Under the pieces are notes generated by a model. That model searched no databases. It saw only the letters and a program-made list of their open reading frames with translations, and was not told the origin of the DNA. Position numbers and translations under genes: made by a program. From the NCBI GenBank assembly GCA_002727315.1, contig PBWR01000011.1:1-64000 (forward strand): a stretch of DNA of 64,000 nucleotides, given 5' to 3'. Each line of letters opens with the position of its first letter. The stretch's first letter is position 1. Positions 43,768 through 53,706 of the stretch are shown here, in pieces. Source of the stretch: Alphaproteobacteria bacterium. Lineage in GTDB: Bacteria; Pseudomonadota; Alphaproteobacteria; UBA6615.

Positions 43768-45033
43768 ATGAGCAAGTCCGGTAACGGCGATTCGAAAAAC
43801 ACCCTCTACTGCTCCTTCTGCGGAAAGAGTCAGCACGAGGTCCGCAAGCTGATTGCGGGTCCGACCGTGTTCATCTGCGATGAATGCGTTGAATTGTGCA
43901 TGGACATTATCCGCGAGGAGCACAAGTCGACGCTGGTCAAATCCCGCGACGGGGTGCCGACGCCAAGAGAGATTTGCGAAGTCCTCGACGACTACGTGAT
44001 CGGTCAGGACCGCGCCAAGCGCGTGCTCTCGGTCGCGGTGCACAACCATTACAAGCGTCTCAGCAGCGGCCCCAAGGGCAACGAGGTTGAGATTGCCAAA
44101 TCCAACATCATGCTCATCGGCCCGACCGGTTGCGGCAAGACGCTGTTGGCCCAGACCCTGGCGCGCATCCTGGATGTTCCGTTCACGATGGCCGATGCGA
44201 CGACCCTCACCGAGGCGGGTTATGTGGGCGAGGATGTCGAGAACATCATCCTCAAGCTGCTGCAGTCGGCAGACTACAATGTCGAACGCGCCCAACGCGG
44301 GATCGTCTATATCGACGAGGTCGACAAGATCAGCCGCAAATCCGACAACCCGTCGATCACCCGCGACGTGTCGGGTGAGGGAGTCCAGCAGGCATTGCTG
44401 AAGATCATGGAAGGGACCGTTGCATCTGTGCCGCCCCAGGGTGGCCGCAAGCATCCGCAACAGGAGTTCCTGCAGGTCGACACGACCAACATCCTGTTCA
44501 TTGTCGGCGGCGCGTTCGCCGGCCTCGACAAGATTATCTCAGGCCGTGGCAAGGATACGGCGATCGGCTTCGGCGCCGATGTGCGTAGCCCTGATGACCG
44601 GCAGACCGGTGAAATCCTCAGCGAGGTCGAGCCGGAGGATTTGCTCAAGTTCGGGCTGATCCCCGAGTTCGTTGGTCGCCTGCCGGTGATCGCGACCCTG
44701 GGCGACCTGGACGAGGATGCCCTGATTCAGATTCTGACCCAGCCGAAGAATGCGCTGGTTAAGCAGTATCAGCGTCTGTTCGAGATGGAGGGCGTCGAGC
44801 TTTCCTTCGCGGAAGACTCCCTGAAGGCGATCGCCCTCAAGGCCATTGCCCGCAAGACCGGTGCGCGCGGCCTGCGTTCGATCATGGAGCTCATCCTCCT
44901 CGACACGATGTTCGACTTGCCGGGCATGGACGGTGTCGAAGAGGTCGTGATCAATGGCGAAGTGGTCGACGGAAACGCCGCACCGCTGCATATCTACGCA
45001 GACAAGCGCGAAGATTTGGGTACCAGCGCCTGA
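43768..45033 (+). CDS. clpX: ATP-dependent Clp protease ATP-binding subunit ClpX
   Basis: A 421-residue AAA+ unfoldase that feeds ClpP. The zinc-binding domain has CSFCGK and ICDECVELC (residues 12-45). Walker A is [12 protein letters not shown] (about 117), Walker [11 protein letters not shown], pore loop [10 protein letters not shown], sensor 2 [10 protein letters not shown]. The [10 protein letters not shown] and [10 protein letters not shown] segments are family signatures. The tripeptide IGF loop that docks ClpP is in [10 protein letters not shown]. Start ATG 43768. It lies between clpP and lon. Confidence 0.98.
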   Translation: MSKSGNGDSKNTLYCSFCGKSQHEVRKLIAGPTVFICDECVELCMDIIREEHKSTLVKSRDGVPTPREICEVLDDYVIGQDRAKRVLSVAVHNHYKRLSSGPKGNEVEIAKSNIMLIGPTGCGKTLLAQTLARILDVPFTMADATTLTEAGYVGEDVENIILKLLQSADYNVERAQRGIVYIDEVDKISRKSDNPSITRDVSGEGVQQALLKIMEGTVASVPPQGGRKHPQQEFLQVDTTNILFIVGGAFAGLDKIISGRGKDTAIGFGADVRSPDDRQTGEILSEVEPEDLLKFGLIPEFVGRLPVIATLGDLDEDALIQILTQPKNALVKQYQRLFEMEGVELSFAEDSLKAIALKAIARKTGARGLRSIMELILLDTMFDLPGMDGVEEVVINGEVVDGNAAPLHIYADKREDLGTSA

Positions 45034-45215
45034 GCAACCCACTAGGAATTGTGTTCACTTCTGGCCCGCTCCTCTTGATTGTGGGGGGGTGGTTGCCCAA
45101 ATATCCGTCTATGGCGCGACTCGCCCCACAGGCGTTCCCTAGCCTTTTGATGTAAACCCACCCGCAAGGTTTTCCGGCTAATCTGGAAAGCAATCCCGCG
45201 AATTCGGAACCTGAA

Positions 45216-47630
45216 ATGACTGATCTTTCCAAAGGTGCGTTGTTCCCCGTCCTGCCGTTGCGGGACATTGTTGTGTTTCCGCACATGATCGTGCCGCTGT
45301 TTGTCGGCCGTGAGAAGTCCGTTCGGGCGCTCGACGATGTCATGAAGGAGGACAAGCAAGTCCTGCTGGTCACCCAGAAGGATGCGGGCCAGGACGATCC
45401 GTCGCCTGCAGATCTGTTTACGGTCGGGACGATAGGCACAATTCTGCAATTGCTGAAACTTCCCGACGGCACCGTGAAGGTGCTGGTCGAGGGCAGCGAG
45501 CGGGCCGCGATCGCCGAGTTCACGGACAATGAGGAATTTTTCCAGGCTTTCGCCGAAGTTCTGCCGAAAGCCGAGTTGGACGAGGCGGAAACCGGAGCGC
45601 TGGCGCGCTCGGTCGTCAACCAGTTCGAGCAGTACATCAAGCTCAACCGCAAGGTGCCGCCCGAAGTCCTGGTCTCGATCAATCAGATCGAGGAGCCTAG
45701 CAAGCTCGCCGACACGATTGCCTCGCACCTGTCATTGAAGATCCCCGAGAAGCAGGAACTTCTTGAGGCCGAGACCGTTCAGAAGCGTCTCGAGAAGATC
45801 TACAGCTTCATGGAAGGCGAGATCGGCGTCCTGCAGGTCGAGAAGCGCATCCGCAGCCGGGTCAAGCGCCAGATGGAGAAGACCCAGCGCGAGTATTATT
45901 TGAACGAGCAGTTGAAGGCGATCCAGAAGGAACTCGGCGAGGCCGAGGACGGCCGCGACGAGCTTCAGGAGCTCGAGGACAATATCAAGAAGACCAAGCT
46001 GACCAAGGAAGCGCGCGAGAAGGCCAGCCAGGAGCTCAAGAAGCTGCGCAACATGAGCCCGATGTCCGCCGAAGCTACGGTGGTGCGCAACTACCTCGAT
46101 TGGATTCTGGCGATCCCGTGGAAGAAGCGTTCGCGGGTAAAGAAAGACATTATGGCGGCTCAGGAGGGTCTGGATCAGGACCATTACGGTCTCGACAAGG
46201 TCAAGGAACGCATCCTCGAGTATCTTGCGGTGCAACAGCGCATGTCGAAGCTCAAGGGACCGATCCTGTGCCTGGTGGGGCCGCCGGGTGTCGGCAAGAC
46301 CTCGCTTGGCAAGTCGGTCGCCCGTGCCACGGGCCGCAAGTTCGTGCGGATGTCGCTCGGCGGCGTGCGCGACGAGGCCGAAGTGCGCGGTCATCGCCGG
46401 ACCTATATCGGATCCATGCCGGGCAAGGTCATCCAGGGCATGAAGAAGGCCGGGACCTCGAACCCGCTATTCCTGCTCGATGAGATCGACAAGCTGGGTG
46501 CCGATTGGCGCGGCGATCCGTCGTCGGCCTTACTCGAGGTCCTCGATCCGGAGCAGAACCACACATTCCAGGATCATTATCTTGAGGTCGACTATGACCT
46601 TTCCGATGTGATGTTCGTCTGCACTGCCAACACGATGCGCATGCCCCAGCCGCTGATGGACCGCATGGAGATCATCCGGATCCCGGGCTACACCGAGGAC
46701 GAGAAGGTCGAAATCGCGAAGCGCCACCTGATTTCCAAGCAGGTGACCGAGAACGGCCTGAAGGACGATGAGTGGGCCATCTCCGATTCCGCGCTGCGCG
46801 ATCTGATCCGCTACTACACGCGGGAAGCCGGGGTGCGAAGCCTGGAACGGGAAATCGCCAACCTGGCGCGCAAGGCCGTCAAGGAAATAGCCGTCGACAA
46901 AGAGGTTTCCGCCGTCAAGGTCACGGTCAAGAACCTCGACAAGTATGCCGGCGTCCGCAAGTTCCGCTTCGGTGAGACAGAGGCCGACGATCTGGTCGGT
47001 GTCGTGACCGGTCTGGCCTGGACCGAGGTCGGCGGCGAGTTGCTGACGGTTGAATCCATCATGGTGTCGGGCAAGGGCAAGATCACGGTGACCGGCAAGC
47101 TTGGCGATGTGATGCAGGAATCAGTGCAGGCGGCCAATGCCTATGTCCGTGCCCGTGCGGTCGGGTTCGGTATCGAGCCGCCGCTGTTCGAACGCCGCGA
47201 TATTCACGTTCACGTCCCCGAAGGCGCGGTGCCGAAGGACGGTCCGTCCGCCGGCGTCGCGATGATCACCTCGATGGTGTCCGTCCTGACCCAGAATCCG
47301 ATTCGCAAGGATGTAGCCATGACGGGTGAAATCACCCTTCGCGGCCGCGTGCTGCCGATCGGCGGGTTGAAGGAAAAGCTCCTCGCGGCGCTTCGTGGCG
47401 GCGTGAAGACAGTTATCATTCCGAAGGATAATGAGAAGGATCTGGCGGAGATTCCGGACAACGTGAAGAAGGGCCTCGAGATCATCCCGGCGACGAGTGT
47501 CGACGAGGTGCTTGAGCACGCTCTGACCCAGCCGCTGGTCCCGATCGAATGGGACGAATCGGAGCACGAATCGAGCTCGGTTCCGGCCTCGGATGACGAT
47601 TCCGAGATCTCCGGCGTGGTGCGTCATTAG
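45216..47630 (+). CDS. lon: ATP-dependent protease Lon
   Basis: An 804-residue cytoplasmic Lon protease. The N-terminal substrate-binding domain starts at [21 protein letters not shown]. The coiled-coil region is around residues 190-290. Walker [13 protein letters not shown] (~355), Walker [12 protein letters not shown], and the Ser-Lys dyad is in [11 protein letters not shown] (Ser) and [12 protein letters not shown] (Lys). It degrades misfolded and regulatory proteins, in alphaproteobacteria including CcrM- and DnaA-type targets. Normal length. A 176-base gap precedes hupB. Confidence 0.98.
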   Translation: MTDLSKGALFPVLPLRDIVVFPHMIVPLFVGREKSVRALDDVMKEDKQVLLVTQKDAGQDDPSPADLFTVGTIGTILQLLKLPDGTVKVLVEGSERAAIAEFTDNEEFFQAFAEVLPKAELDEAETGALARSVVNQFEQYIKLNRKVPPEVLVSINQIEEPSKLADTIASHLSLKIPEKQELLEAETVQKRLEKIYSFMEGEIGVLQVEKRIRSRVKRQMEKTQREYYLNEQLKAIQKELGEAEDGRDELQELEDNIKKTKLTKEAREKASQELKKLRNMSPMSAEATVVRNYLDWILAIPWKKRSRVKKDIMAAQEGLDQDHYGLDKVKERILEYLAVQQRMSKLKGPILCLVGPPGVGKTSLGKSVARATGRKFVRMSLGGVRDEAEVRGHRRTYIGSMPGKVIQGMKKAGTSNPLFLLDEIDKLGADWRGDPSSALLEVLDPEQNHTFQDHYLEVDYDLSDVMFVCTANTMRMPQPLMDRMEIIRIPGYTEDEKVEIAKRHLISKQVTENGLKDDEWAISDSALRDLIRYYTREAGVRSLEREIANLARKAVKEIAVDKEVSAVKVTVKNLDKYAGVRKFRFGETEADDLVGVVTGLAWTEVGGELLTVESIMVSGKGKITVTGKLGDVMQESVQAANAYVRARAVGFGIEPPLFERRDIHVHVPEGAVPKDGPSAGVAMITSMVSVLTQNPIRKDVAMTGEITLRGRVLPIGGLKEKLLAALRGGVKTVIIPKDNEKDLAEIPDNVKKGLEIIPATSVDEVLEHALTQPLVPIEWDESEHESSSVPASDDDSEISGVVRH

Positions 47631-47702
47631 GGTTGACGCAAGTAGAAGCCCGAGTCGGACCCAAATTTTCGCAAAAAACCCCGGAATTCCGGGCCGTTTC
47701 GA

Positions 47703-47731
47703 TTGACGGCTCGGAATCCCGGCTTTTAGAC
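47703..47731 (+). promoter_or_regulatory. Candidate hupB promoter
   Basis: TTGACG (47703-47708), a 17-base spacer and TTAGAC (47726-47731), about 75 bases before the hupB GTG. The -35 matches the tRNA promoters of this window; the -10 is weaker. Confidence 0.45.
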
Positions 47732-47806
47732 TTCCCGGACTGTTTGGATTTGGGCTTCACGCTCCAGACATCGATCCACTGAACAAACCCAAAAGGGGGT
47801 CAAACT

Positions 47807-48079
47807 GTGAACAAGAACGATCTCGTCGCATCTGTTGCTGACTCATCTGGTCTCTCGAAGGCCGACGCCGGCAAGGCGGTTGATAGTGTCCTCGACAACA
47901 TTACTGGTGCGCTCCAGGGCGGTAACGAAGTCCGGCTCGTCGGTTTCGGTACCTTCTCCGTTGCGCAGCGCAAGGCCACGACCGGTCGCAATCCGCAGAC
48001 CGGCGCGACCATCCAGATCCCGGCCTCGAAGCAGCCCAAGTTCAAAGCGGGCAAGGCTCTCAAGGAAGCTGTGAACTAA
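47807..48079 (+). CDS. hupB: DNA-binding protein HU
   Basis: A 90-residue histone-like HU protein. NKNDLVASVADSSGLSKADAGKAVDSVLD forms the helical dimer part, VRLVGFGTFSVAQRKA the beta saddle, and GRNPQTGATIQIPASK the DNA-binding arm with the conserved Pro. HU bends DNA and compacts the nucleoid. It starts with GTG at 47807, with GGGGG upstream, and is monocistronic, ending in a 12-bp hairpin at 48105-48134. The lon-hupB order is typical of alphaproteobacteria. Confidence 0.97.
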   Translation: MNKNDLVASVADSSGLSKADAGKAVDSVLDNITGALQGGNEVRLVGFGTFSVAQRKATTGRNPQTGATIQIPASKQPKFKAGKALKEAVN

Positions 48080-48104
48080 ATCAACATCTGATTACGTTTC
48101 GCGC

Positions 48105-48134
48105 GGGCCGGTCGCACAGGGTTGCGGCCGGCCC
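48105..48134 (+). terminator. hupB terminator hairpin
   Basis: A 12-bp stem, GGGCCGGTCGCA with TGCGGCCGGCCC (one T-G pair), and loop CAGGGT follow the hupB stop. The tail GTTGCGTTT is poor in T, so the hairpin may act with Rho or mainly protect the mRNA. Confidence 0.6.
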
Positions 48135-48200
48135 GTTGCGTTTCCGGTGTGCGCACGGGACTGGCCGGCAGACCGGGATTTGGGATAGAACCCGAACACC

Positions 48201-48276
48201 GGGCGGTTAGCTCAGCTGGAAGAGCACCTCGTTTACACCGAGGGGGTCGGCGGTTCGATCCCGTCACCGCCCACCA
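48201..48276 (+). tRNA. tRNA-Val (TAC)
   Basis: A 76-base tRNA. Acceptor GGGCGGT pairs with ACCGCCC, discriminator A, CCA encoded. The anticodon arm CCTCG-TTTACAC-CGAGG gives TAC (Val). It follows hupB and precedes the inserted catabolic cassette. Confidence 0.97.
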
Positions 48277-48300
48277 TTATCTCTGACGGAGTTGATCTGC

Positions 48301-49362
48301 ATGAGCGGTCCGGAAACCATGCGCGGCGTGTATCTCGACGGCCATGAGGGCCTGTCCTCCGTCGTCGTCGGGGATCGCCCCAAACCCCCGTTGGGCGCGC
48401 GCGACGTGCTGATCAGGGTTGCCGCGGCCGGTATCAACCGGGTCGACCTCTACATGGCCTATGACGGCAGCGGGTTCCGCCATGAACTGCCGCTGATCAT
48501 GGGGGTCGATGGGGCCGGGGTGATCGAGGCGGTCGGGCACGGGGTCACGACCCGCAAGCCCGGCGAGCGTGTGGTAATCTATCCGGCCAAGTTTGGCGAG
48601 GATGAATTCAGCCGTCGCGGCGACCAGATGCTGTCGTTTCAGCGCTCGATCCCGGGCGAGAATTTCGACGGTACCTTCGCCGAGTACATCGTCATGCCAG
48701 CGGAATGTGCATTCCCCATCGCCGATACTCTGAGCTTCCGCGATGCGGCCGTGCTGCCGACTGCGTACCTGACGGCGTGGCGCATGGTGACCACGGCCGG
48801 TCGGGTCACCCAGAAAGATTGGGTGCTGATCCACGGGATTGGCGGCGGTGCTTCGCTGGCCGCCCTGCAATTCTGCAAGATGCGCAACGCGCGGACGATC
48901 GTCACCTCATCGTCTGACGAGAAAAACGCCGTGGCGAAGGGCTATGGGGCCGATGTGCTCGTGAACTATCGCGATCAGGATGTCCTGGAAGAGGTTCGCC
49001 GCGCCACCGGCAAACGCGGCGTCGATGTCGTCATCGAGAATGTCGGCGAGGCGACCTGGGAAACCTCCATGCGCGCAGCCGTCGGGGGTGGCCGGATCGT
49101 GGTCTGCGGGGCGACCTCGGGACCGAACCCGAAGGCCGATCTGCAGCGTCTGTTCATTCGCCAGCTGCAGGTGATCGGTGTCACGATTGGTAACTTCGAT
49201 GAGTTTCGGACCCTGATCGATGCCGCCGAACGCAAGCTGTTCGTGCCTCACTTCGACAGCGTCTACGGGCTTGAGGAAGTGCCGGCGGCGCTTCGAAAGC
49301 TCGATGCGGGCGACCATGTGGGCAAGATCGGTGTGACGGTCGACGCCAGTCTCGGCGAGTAG
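48301..49362 (+). CDS. MDR-family zinc-independent alcohol dehydrogenase/quinone oxidoreductase
   Basis: A 353-residue medium-chain dehydrogenase without the catalytic zinc cysteines. The N-terminal domain has AAAGINRVDLYMAYDGSG (about 39-56) and GVDGAGVIEAVGHGV, the Rossmann part has WVLIHGIGGGASLAALQF (~178-195) and GADVLVNYRDQD. Such proteins include quinone and crotonyl-type reductases. Start ATG 48301 has GGAG at 10 bases. It is the first gene of a plus-strand operon (gap 8 bases to the next SDR). Confidence 0.9.
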   Translation: MSGPETMRGVYLDGHEGLSSVVVGDRPKPPLGARDVLIRVAAAGINRVDLYMAYDGSGFRHELPLIMGVDGAGVIEAVGHGVTTRKPGERVVIYPAKFGEDEFSRRGDQMLSFQRSIPGENFDGTFAEYIVMPAECAFPIADTLSFRDAAVLPTAYLTAWRMVTTAGRVTQKDWVLIHGIGGGASLAALQFCKMRNARTIVTSSSDEKNAVAKGYGADVLVNYRDQDVLEEVRRATGKRGVDVVIENVGEATWETSMRAAVGGGRIVVCGATSGPNPKADLQRLFIRQLQVIGVTIGNFDEFRTLIDAAERKLFVPHFDSVYGLEEVPAALRKLDAGDHVGKIGVTVDASLGE

Positions 49363-49370
49363 GAGGAACC

Positions 49371-50132
49371 ATGCGCGGCCTGAACGGGAAAACGGTCATC
49401 GTGACAGGTGGCGCCGGCGGTATCGGCCGCGTGACCTGCCGGCGTTTCGCCGAGGAAGGCGCGCGGGTTGCCGTTCTCGATATCGACGGGGACAGCGCCG
49501 CGGCCGTTGCAGCCGGCATTGTAGGCGACGGGGCCATGTCCGTCGCGGTCGATCTGACGGATCATCGTGCGGTCGCAGACGCTGTCGCGGCCGTTGAATC
49601 GCAGCTCGGCCCGATCGAGGTGCTGGTCAACAATGCCGGCTGGGACAGGTTCACGCCGTTTCTGAAGTCAGAGCCGGAGTACTGGTCGAAGATCATCGAC
49701 ATCAATCTGAAGAGCGCACTGAACATATTGCACGCGGTCATGCCGGGAATGGTGGATCGTCAAGCCGGACGGGTGGTGACGGTCTCTTCGGATGCCGGCC
49801 GGGTGGGCTCGTCGGGAGAATCCGTCTATTCGGCCTGCAAGGCCGGGCTCATCGCATTGTCCAAGACCCTGGCGCGCGAACATTCCCGCGAAAACCTGAC
49901 CTTCAACGTGGTTTGTCCCGGGCTGACAGACACCGCCATGTTCCAGTCCTTCATGGAAGGCGCGGGCGATCCGGAACGCCTGCGCGAGGTCTATCGCAAG
50001 GCCATTCCCATGGGGCGCATCGGCGAGCCCGAGGATCTGTCGGGTATCATTACATTCCTCGCCAGCGATGATGCGGCCTTCATCACCGGGCAGGTGATCA
50101 GTGTCTCGGGCGGCCTGACGATGCACGGATAG
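49371..50132 (+). CDS. Short-chain dehydrogenase/reductase (first of two)
   Basis: A 253-residue classical SDR. The cofactor motif TGGAGGIGRVTCRRFAEEGA lies at about 12-31, NNAG in LVNNAGWDRF, catalytic Ser in VSSDAGRVGSSGES and Tyr-x-x-x-Lys in VYSACKAGLIALSK. The C-terminal ISVSGGLTMHG is typical of 3-oxoacyl-ACP-reductase-like and 2-hydroxycyclohexane-carbonyl-CoA dehydrogenase-like members. It lies between the MDR gene and a second SDR with gaps of 8 and 10 bases, so the three form one operon. The substrate is unknown. Confidence 0.93.
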   Translation: MRGLNGKTVIVTGGAGGIGRVTCRRFAEEGARVAVLDIDGDSAAAVAAGIVGDGAMSVAVDLTDHRAVADAVAAVESQLGPIEVLVNNAGWDRFTPFLKSEPEYWSKIIDINLKSALNILHAVMPGMVDRQAGRVVTVSSDAGRVGSSGESVYSACKAGLIALSKTLAREHSRENLTFNVVCPGLTDTAMFQSFMEGAGDPERLREVYRKAIPMGRIGEPEDLSGIITFLASDDAAFITGQVISVSGGLTMHG

Positions 50133-50142
50133 GAGCACGGAG

Positions 50143-50904
50143 ATGGGACAACTCGATGGCAAGGTTGCAGTCGTGACCGGCGGTGGCCGGGGCCTCGGAC
50201 GGGCATACTGCGAAGCGCTTGCGGCCGAAGGCGCGGCGGTTGTGGCCGGGGATATCCGCGATATGGCCGACACCGTCTCATCGGTTGAGTCCGCCGGCGG
50301 CGCGATTGTCGGCGTTTCGCTCGACGTGGCCGACAAGGAAAGCTGTGAGGCTTTGGCCGCTGCCGCGCAATCAGCGTTCGGGCAGGTAGATATCCTGGTC
50401 AACAATGCGGCCCTGTACGGCGATATTTCTGGCGGCCGCTTCGACGAGATATCCGACGACCAGTGGGACCGTGTCATGGCGGTGAACGTCAAGGGCATAT
50501 GGCAGTGCTGCCGGGCCTGCGTGCCTGCCATGCGGGAAAAAGGCGGCGGCTCCATCATCAATATCGCCTCGCTCGCCGCGACCTACGGCATGCCCTATGC
50601 GATCGACTACGCGACGTCGAAGGCCGCGGTGATCGGCCTCACGCGTTCGCTGGCCCGCGAACTGGGCCGGGACCGGATTAGGGTCAACGCCGTCGCGCCG
50701 AGCGCGGTCCTGACCGAGGGCACCGACGAGTTTATGGGCGAGAAGCGCGATCACACACTCTACGTGATCTCCCAGGGGCAAAGCCTGAAGGGCAATCTGG
50801 AGACCGGGGATATGACGGGGACGATCGTCTACCTGGCGTCCGATGCGAGCAACTTCGTGACGGGCCAGACGATCATGGTCGATGGCGGCACGGTGATGCT
50901 TTAG
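50143..50904 (+). CDS. Short-chain dehydrogenase/reductase (second of two)
   Basis: A 253-residue classical SDR, related to its neighbour but not a recent duplicate. TGGGRGLGRAYCEALAAEGA lies at about 12-31, NNAALYGD follows, the Ser is in IINIASLAATYG and Tyr-x-x-x-Lys in DYATSKAAVIGL. The end is TIMVDGGTVML. It ends the MDR-SDR-SDR operon, 86 bases before the OsmC gene. The pair of SDRs with an MDR suggests sequential oxidation of hydroxyacyl or ring-derived alcohols. Confidence 0.93.
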   Translation: MGQLDGKVAVVTGGGRGLGRAYCEALAAEGAAVVAGDIRDMADTVSSVESAGGAIVGVSLDVADKESCEALAAAAQSAFGQVDILVNNAALYGDISGGRFDEISDDQWDRVMAVNVKGIWQCCRACVPAMREKGGGSIINIASLAATYGMPYAIDYATSKAAVIGLTRSLARELGRDRIRVNAVAPSAVLTEGTDEFMGEKRDHTLYVISQGQSLKGNLETGDMTGTIVYLASDASNFVTGQTIMVDGGTVML

Positions 50905-50990
50905 CGACGGACTTGCCGTGGCCGCTGGCGAAACATATGTACTGGCCCAATCGATAAGCGACACGCCGTCGCGAGCAAACCAAAGGCACG

Positions 50991-52187
50991 ATGATGACCA
51001 AGACACCCCTCGAGGAAATGGGTGAGCCCCTCTACTACATAGCCAGTAATGCAGAAGAGGCCGGTTTCCCCACGCCGCCCAATCCCCACGGTCAGTCTCT
51101 GCGCACCTGGGTCCGTTCCCTCGGCGGGATGCAGAAGGAAGCGCTTGTGGTCAACGCGGCCACGGGCACCGCATGGCGGTTTACCTGCGACGAAGGTGAA
51201 CATCTGGGCGGTCACAACAAGGCACCGAACCCGCTGACCTATCTCAGTACCGGCATGATCGCGTCCTACATGAACGAGATCACGGCACTTGCCGAGCAGC
51301 GGCAGATCGAACTGCGCGACCTGGAGCTTGTGCTGGAGAATTATTACTGGCGCGAGGGCGACTTCCGGAAGGGAACTATGAACAGCGGTGCCCTGGCGCC
51401 GGAACTGACCGTCAGCTGCGACGCCGATTGTGACGATGCGACCTTGCAGACCCTGCTTTATGAAGCCGTTGCGGCCTCGCCCCTGAACGGCCTGGCGCGC
51501 GGCGAGCATCCGAGCCTGTTCAACCTGGTCCACAATGGGGTGGAGCAGACGCCTGAGGCGGTGCTGCCGCTGGCGGCCGATCCGTTCCCCAATCCCGGCG
51601 ACAATTTTCCTAACCTGGTGCGCGATGCCGACAGCCCTGCGGTGCCGGACCTGATCCAGATGATGGTGGAAGAGGGAGCCGCGTATGAGGCGTTCCTCAA
51701 GACCCGGCCTGTCTCGCCCGATCTCGGTGAGGGCAAGCAACTGTTGCATATGCACAGCTGTTGCACGCTGCGCCCCGACGGGGTCAAGGAAATCTACAAG
51801 GAGCAGTACGGCACGCCTGCGCCGAGCTGGCAGTTCCTGTCATCGGAAGATGGCCGCGCGCCGGATGCTGGCTCGCTGATCTCGGCCGGCATCGGTCTCT
51901 GCTTCATGACTCAGATGGGCCGGTTCTCGAAAATGGCGAAGCTGCCGCTGACTGGTTACTCGATCATTCAGGACACCCACTTCTCCCTCGGCGGTGCGTC
52001 GGGCGGAACCGGTCAGTCCGGCGTCGCCCAGCCGGTCGAGACCCATGTTTATCTGGACACCGATGCTGATGACGCCGCGGCGCAGCAGATCCTTGGGGTC
52101 GGCGAGCGGACCTGCTTCCTGCACGCGTTCGCCCGCGACGATCTGAAGCCGAAGGTGCGTGCGGCGAAGACGTCCCGCGCGGCTTAG
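50991..52187 (+). CDS. Tandem OsmC-domain protein
   Basis: A 398-residue protein made of two OsmC/Ohr-type domains, whereas OsmC proteins are usually ~140 residues. Domain 1 (~40-185) has GGHNKAPNPLTYLSTGM, then VSCDADCDDATLQTLLYEAV and SPLNGLA. Domain 2 (~255-385) has PDAGSLISAGIGLCFMTQM, a GYSIIQDTHFSLGG strand and GVGERTCFLHAF. The two peroxidatic cysteines of OsmC are kept in domain 2 (Cys304 and Cys375) but are absent in domain 1, where Ser92 takes the first position. There is no signal peptide. It may be a peroxiredoxin-like hydroperoxidase with one degenerate domain, or have gained another role. It lies in the inserted cassette. Confidence 0.78.
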   Translation: MMTKTPLEEMGEPLYYIASNAEEAGFPTPPNPHGQSLRTWVRSLGGMQKEALVVNAATGTAWRFTCDEGEHLGGHNKAPNPLTYLSTGMIASYMNEITALAEQRQIELRDLELVLENYYWREGDFRKGTMNSGALAPELTVSCDADCDDATLQTLLYEAVAASPLNGLARGEHPSLFNLVHNGVEQTPEAVLPLAADPFPNPGDNFPNLVRDADSPAVPDLIQMMVEEGAAYEAFLKTRPVSPDLGEGKQLLHMHSCCTLRPDGVKEIYKEQYGTPAPSWQFLSSEDGRAPDAGSLISAGIGLCFMTQMGRFSKMAKLPLTGYSIIQDTHFSLGGASGGTGQSGVAQPVETHVYLDTDADDAAAQQILGVGERTCFLHAFARDDLKPKVRAAKTSRAA

Positions 52188-52202
52188 TTTGGGAGGAGGA
52201 GG

Positions 52203-53438
52203 CTACTCCGCGGCAACGGCGTAGTTCGGAACCTCGAGTTCCGGCACCACCTTCTCCATGAACAGGCGCATTTCTTCGAGCAGCTCGTCCTTGGGCTGCT
52301 GGGCCCAGTGCCAGATCAGAGTGATGTGCTCGCACGGGATGCGAGAATAGATCTCCTGCCAGTCGGCGATCGCGTCATCGACGGTGCCGCCGAGCACGAA
52401 TTTGTGCTCCTTCATGGCCCGGAACGCTGCCTCGGCGTCGTGGTTCACCGGGTCCACATTATGGTTGCCGAAGACCGAGTAGAAGTTCTTGAAAATGTCG
52501 AGATCGTAGGACCGAAGCTTGCGGTCGAAATCGTCGGCTGATTTTCCGATGCGGGTATGGCGCACGATGTTCTGCATCTGGCCGTACTGCAGCTGCCGGC
52601 CATGCTTGGCGGCTTCCTCCATATAGACCTGGGCAAGTTCCACGACCCCGTCGGTGGGATTGAAATAGCTCGGCCGGAACCCGTGTTTGGCGGCGAACTC
52701 GATCGTCTCGCGCGACCGGGCTACGGCGCAGAAGACCGGCGGGTGGGGCTTCTGCAAAGGGCTGGGGACGACGGAAATCCGGCGTAGCACGCCGTTTTCG
52801 TCGATCTCGCCAGGCGCACCGGCCTCCCTGGCGATTTCATAGCCCGGGTAATCCTCGATGCCGGTCTCGATCGGGTAGGGAGCCTGATAGTATTTCCCGT
52901 CGAGTGCGACCGAATCCTGGGTCCAGCAGTCGAGCACCATCTCGACACGTTCCTCGAAAATCTCGCGATTGAGCTTGTCGCCCGAGCTGCCGTCCGAGAC
53001 GGTTGCAACCGCCCCGGTCGACTGCCCAAGTACGTTCGTCCAGCGCGACTGGTAGCCGCGCGCGAAGCCGACGAAATACTTGCCCTTCGTCAGATGGTCG
53101 ATCATCGCCGTTTCCTCGGCGACCCGGATCGGGTCCTGCGCCGACATCACGTAGCCGAAGGCGCCGACACGCAAATTCTCCACCTGGTTTGCCCAGTGGG
53201 CATTGAGGATGCCCGGGTTCGGGCCGACCTCGTAGCCTTCCGAATGGAAATGATGCTCGATGGTGGACATGCCCCAGAATCCCATCTCGTCGGCCGCCTT
53301 GAGGATGTCGGTCCACTCGTGGACGATCTCCTGGTAGAGGTCCGCATCCCGACCGATGGGGCGTTTTGCGCGGCGGTCGTGTTCGTCTTCGGCAGGGAAG
53401 ACGGGATATAGCTGAACGATGACTTTCGGCGAACCCAT
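52203..53438 (-). CDS. LLM-class flavin-dependent oxidoreductase
   Basis: A 411-residue luciferase-like monooxygenase, different from the one at 11322. Features are MGFWGMSTIEHHFHSEGYEVG near 50-70, YVMSAQDPIRVAEETAMIDHL, GKYFVGFARGYQSRW (~131-145), PPVFCAVARSRETIEFAAKHGF, and the C-terminal FVLGGTVDDAIADWQEI, then PCEHITLIWHW. It is longer than typical F420 members and resembles alkanal or pyrimidine (RutA-like) monooxygenases. It converges with the OsmC gene and diverges from the HSL esterase. The substrate is unknown. Confidence 0.9.
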   Translation of the reverse strand: MGSPKVIVQLYPVFPAEDEHDRRAKRPIGRDADLYQEIVHEWTDILKAADEMGFWGMSTIEHHFHSEGYEVGPNPGILNAHWANQVENLRVGAFGYVMSAQDPIRVAEETAMIDHLTKGKYFVGFARGYQSRWTNVLGQSTGAVATVSDGSSGDKLNREIFEERVEMVLDCWTQDSVALDGKYYQAPYPIETGIEDYPGYEIAREAGAPGEIDENGVLRRISVVPSPLQKPHPPVFCAVARSRETIEFAAKHGFRPSYFNPTDGVVELAQVYMEEAAKHGRQLQYGQMQNIVRHTRIGKSADDFDRKLRSYDLDIFKNFYSVFGNHNVDPVNHDAEAAFRAMKEHKFVLGGTVDDAIADWQEIYSRIPCEHITLIWHWAQQPKDELLEEMRLFMEKVVPELEVPNYAVAAE

Positions 53439-53536
53439 TATGCGTTCCTCACAGATGTTGGCGGCGGTGTTTGTTGGACCCGATCATGCAAAGACTAGTC
53501 GGTCCCGCCAAATCGATTGCACAGAAATTTTTACTG

Positions 53537-53551
53537 AATGAAAATATCATT
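53537..53551. promoter_or_regulatory. Inverted repeat between divergent LLM and esterase genes
   Basis: AATGA-AAATA-TCATT is a perfect 5-bp inverted repeat in an AT-rich patch, about 100 bases from the LLM start and 155 bases from the esterase start. It could be a repressor operator. No regulator gene lies next to it. Confidence 0.3.
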
Positions 53552-53706
53552 GGGCGTGCGCCAAGACCAGTTCCGGTGCGTCGGCTTCGCGGTTCCATTG
53601 CTGTCTGGTCGTGTGTCAAATAGATCCATGCAGGTACGACGATTTACGATTTGCGCTATCATCCGGTTCGCTGAAATTCCGTGTAACCGTTGTTTGAGAG
53701 ACAGAG

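Noticed and set aside
47680-47693. Perfect palindrome CCCGGAATTCCGGG after lon as lon terminator
   Set aside because: In the lon direction no T-run follows. The T6 lies on the other strand, where no gene ends. It may be only a fortuitous palindrome.
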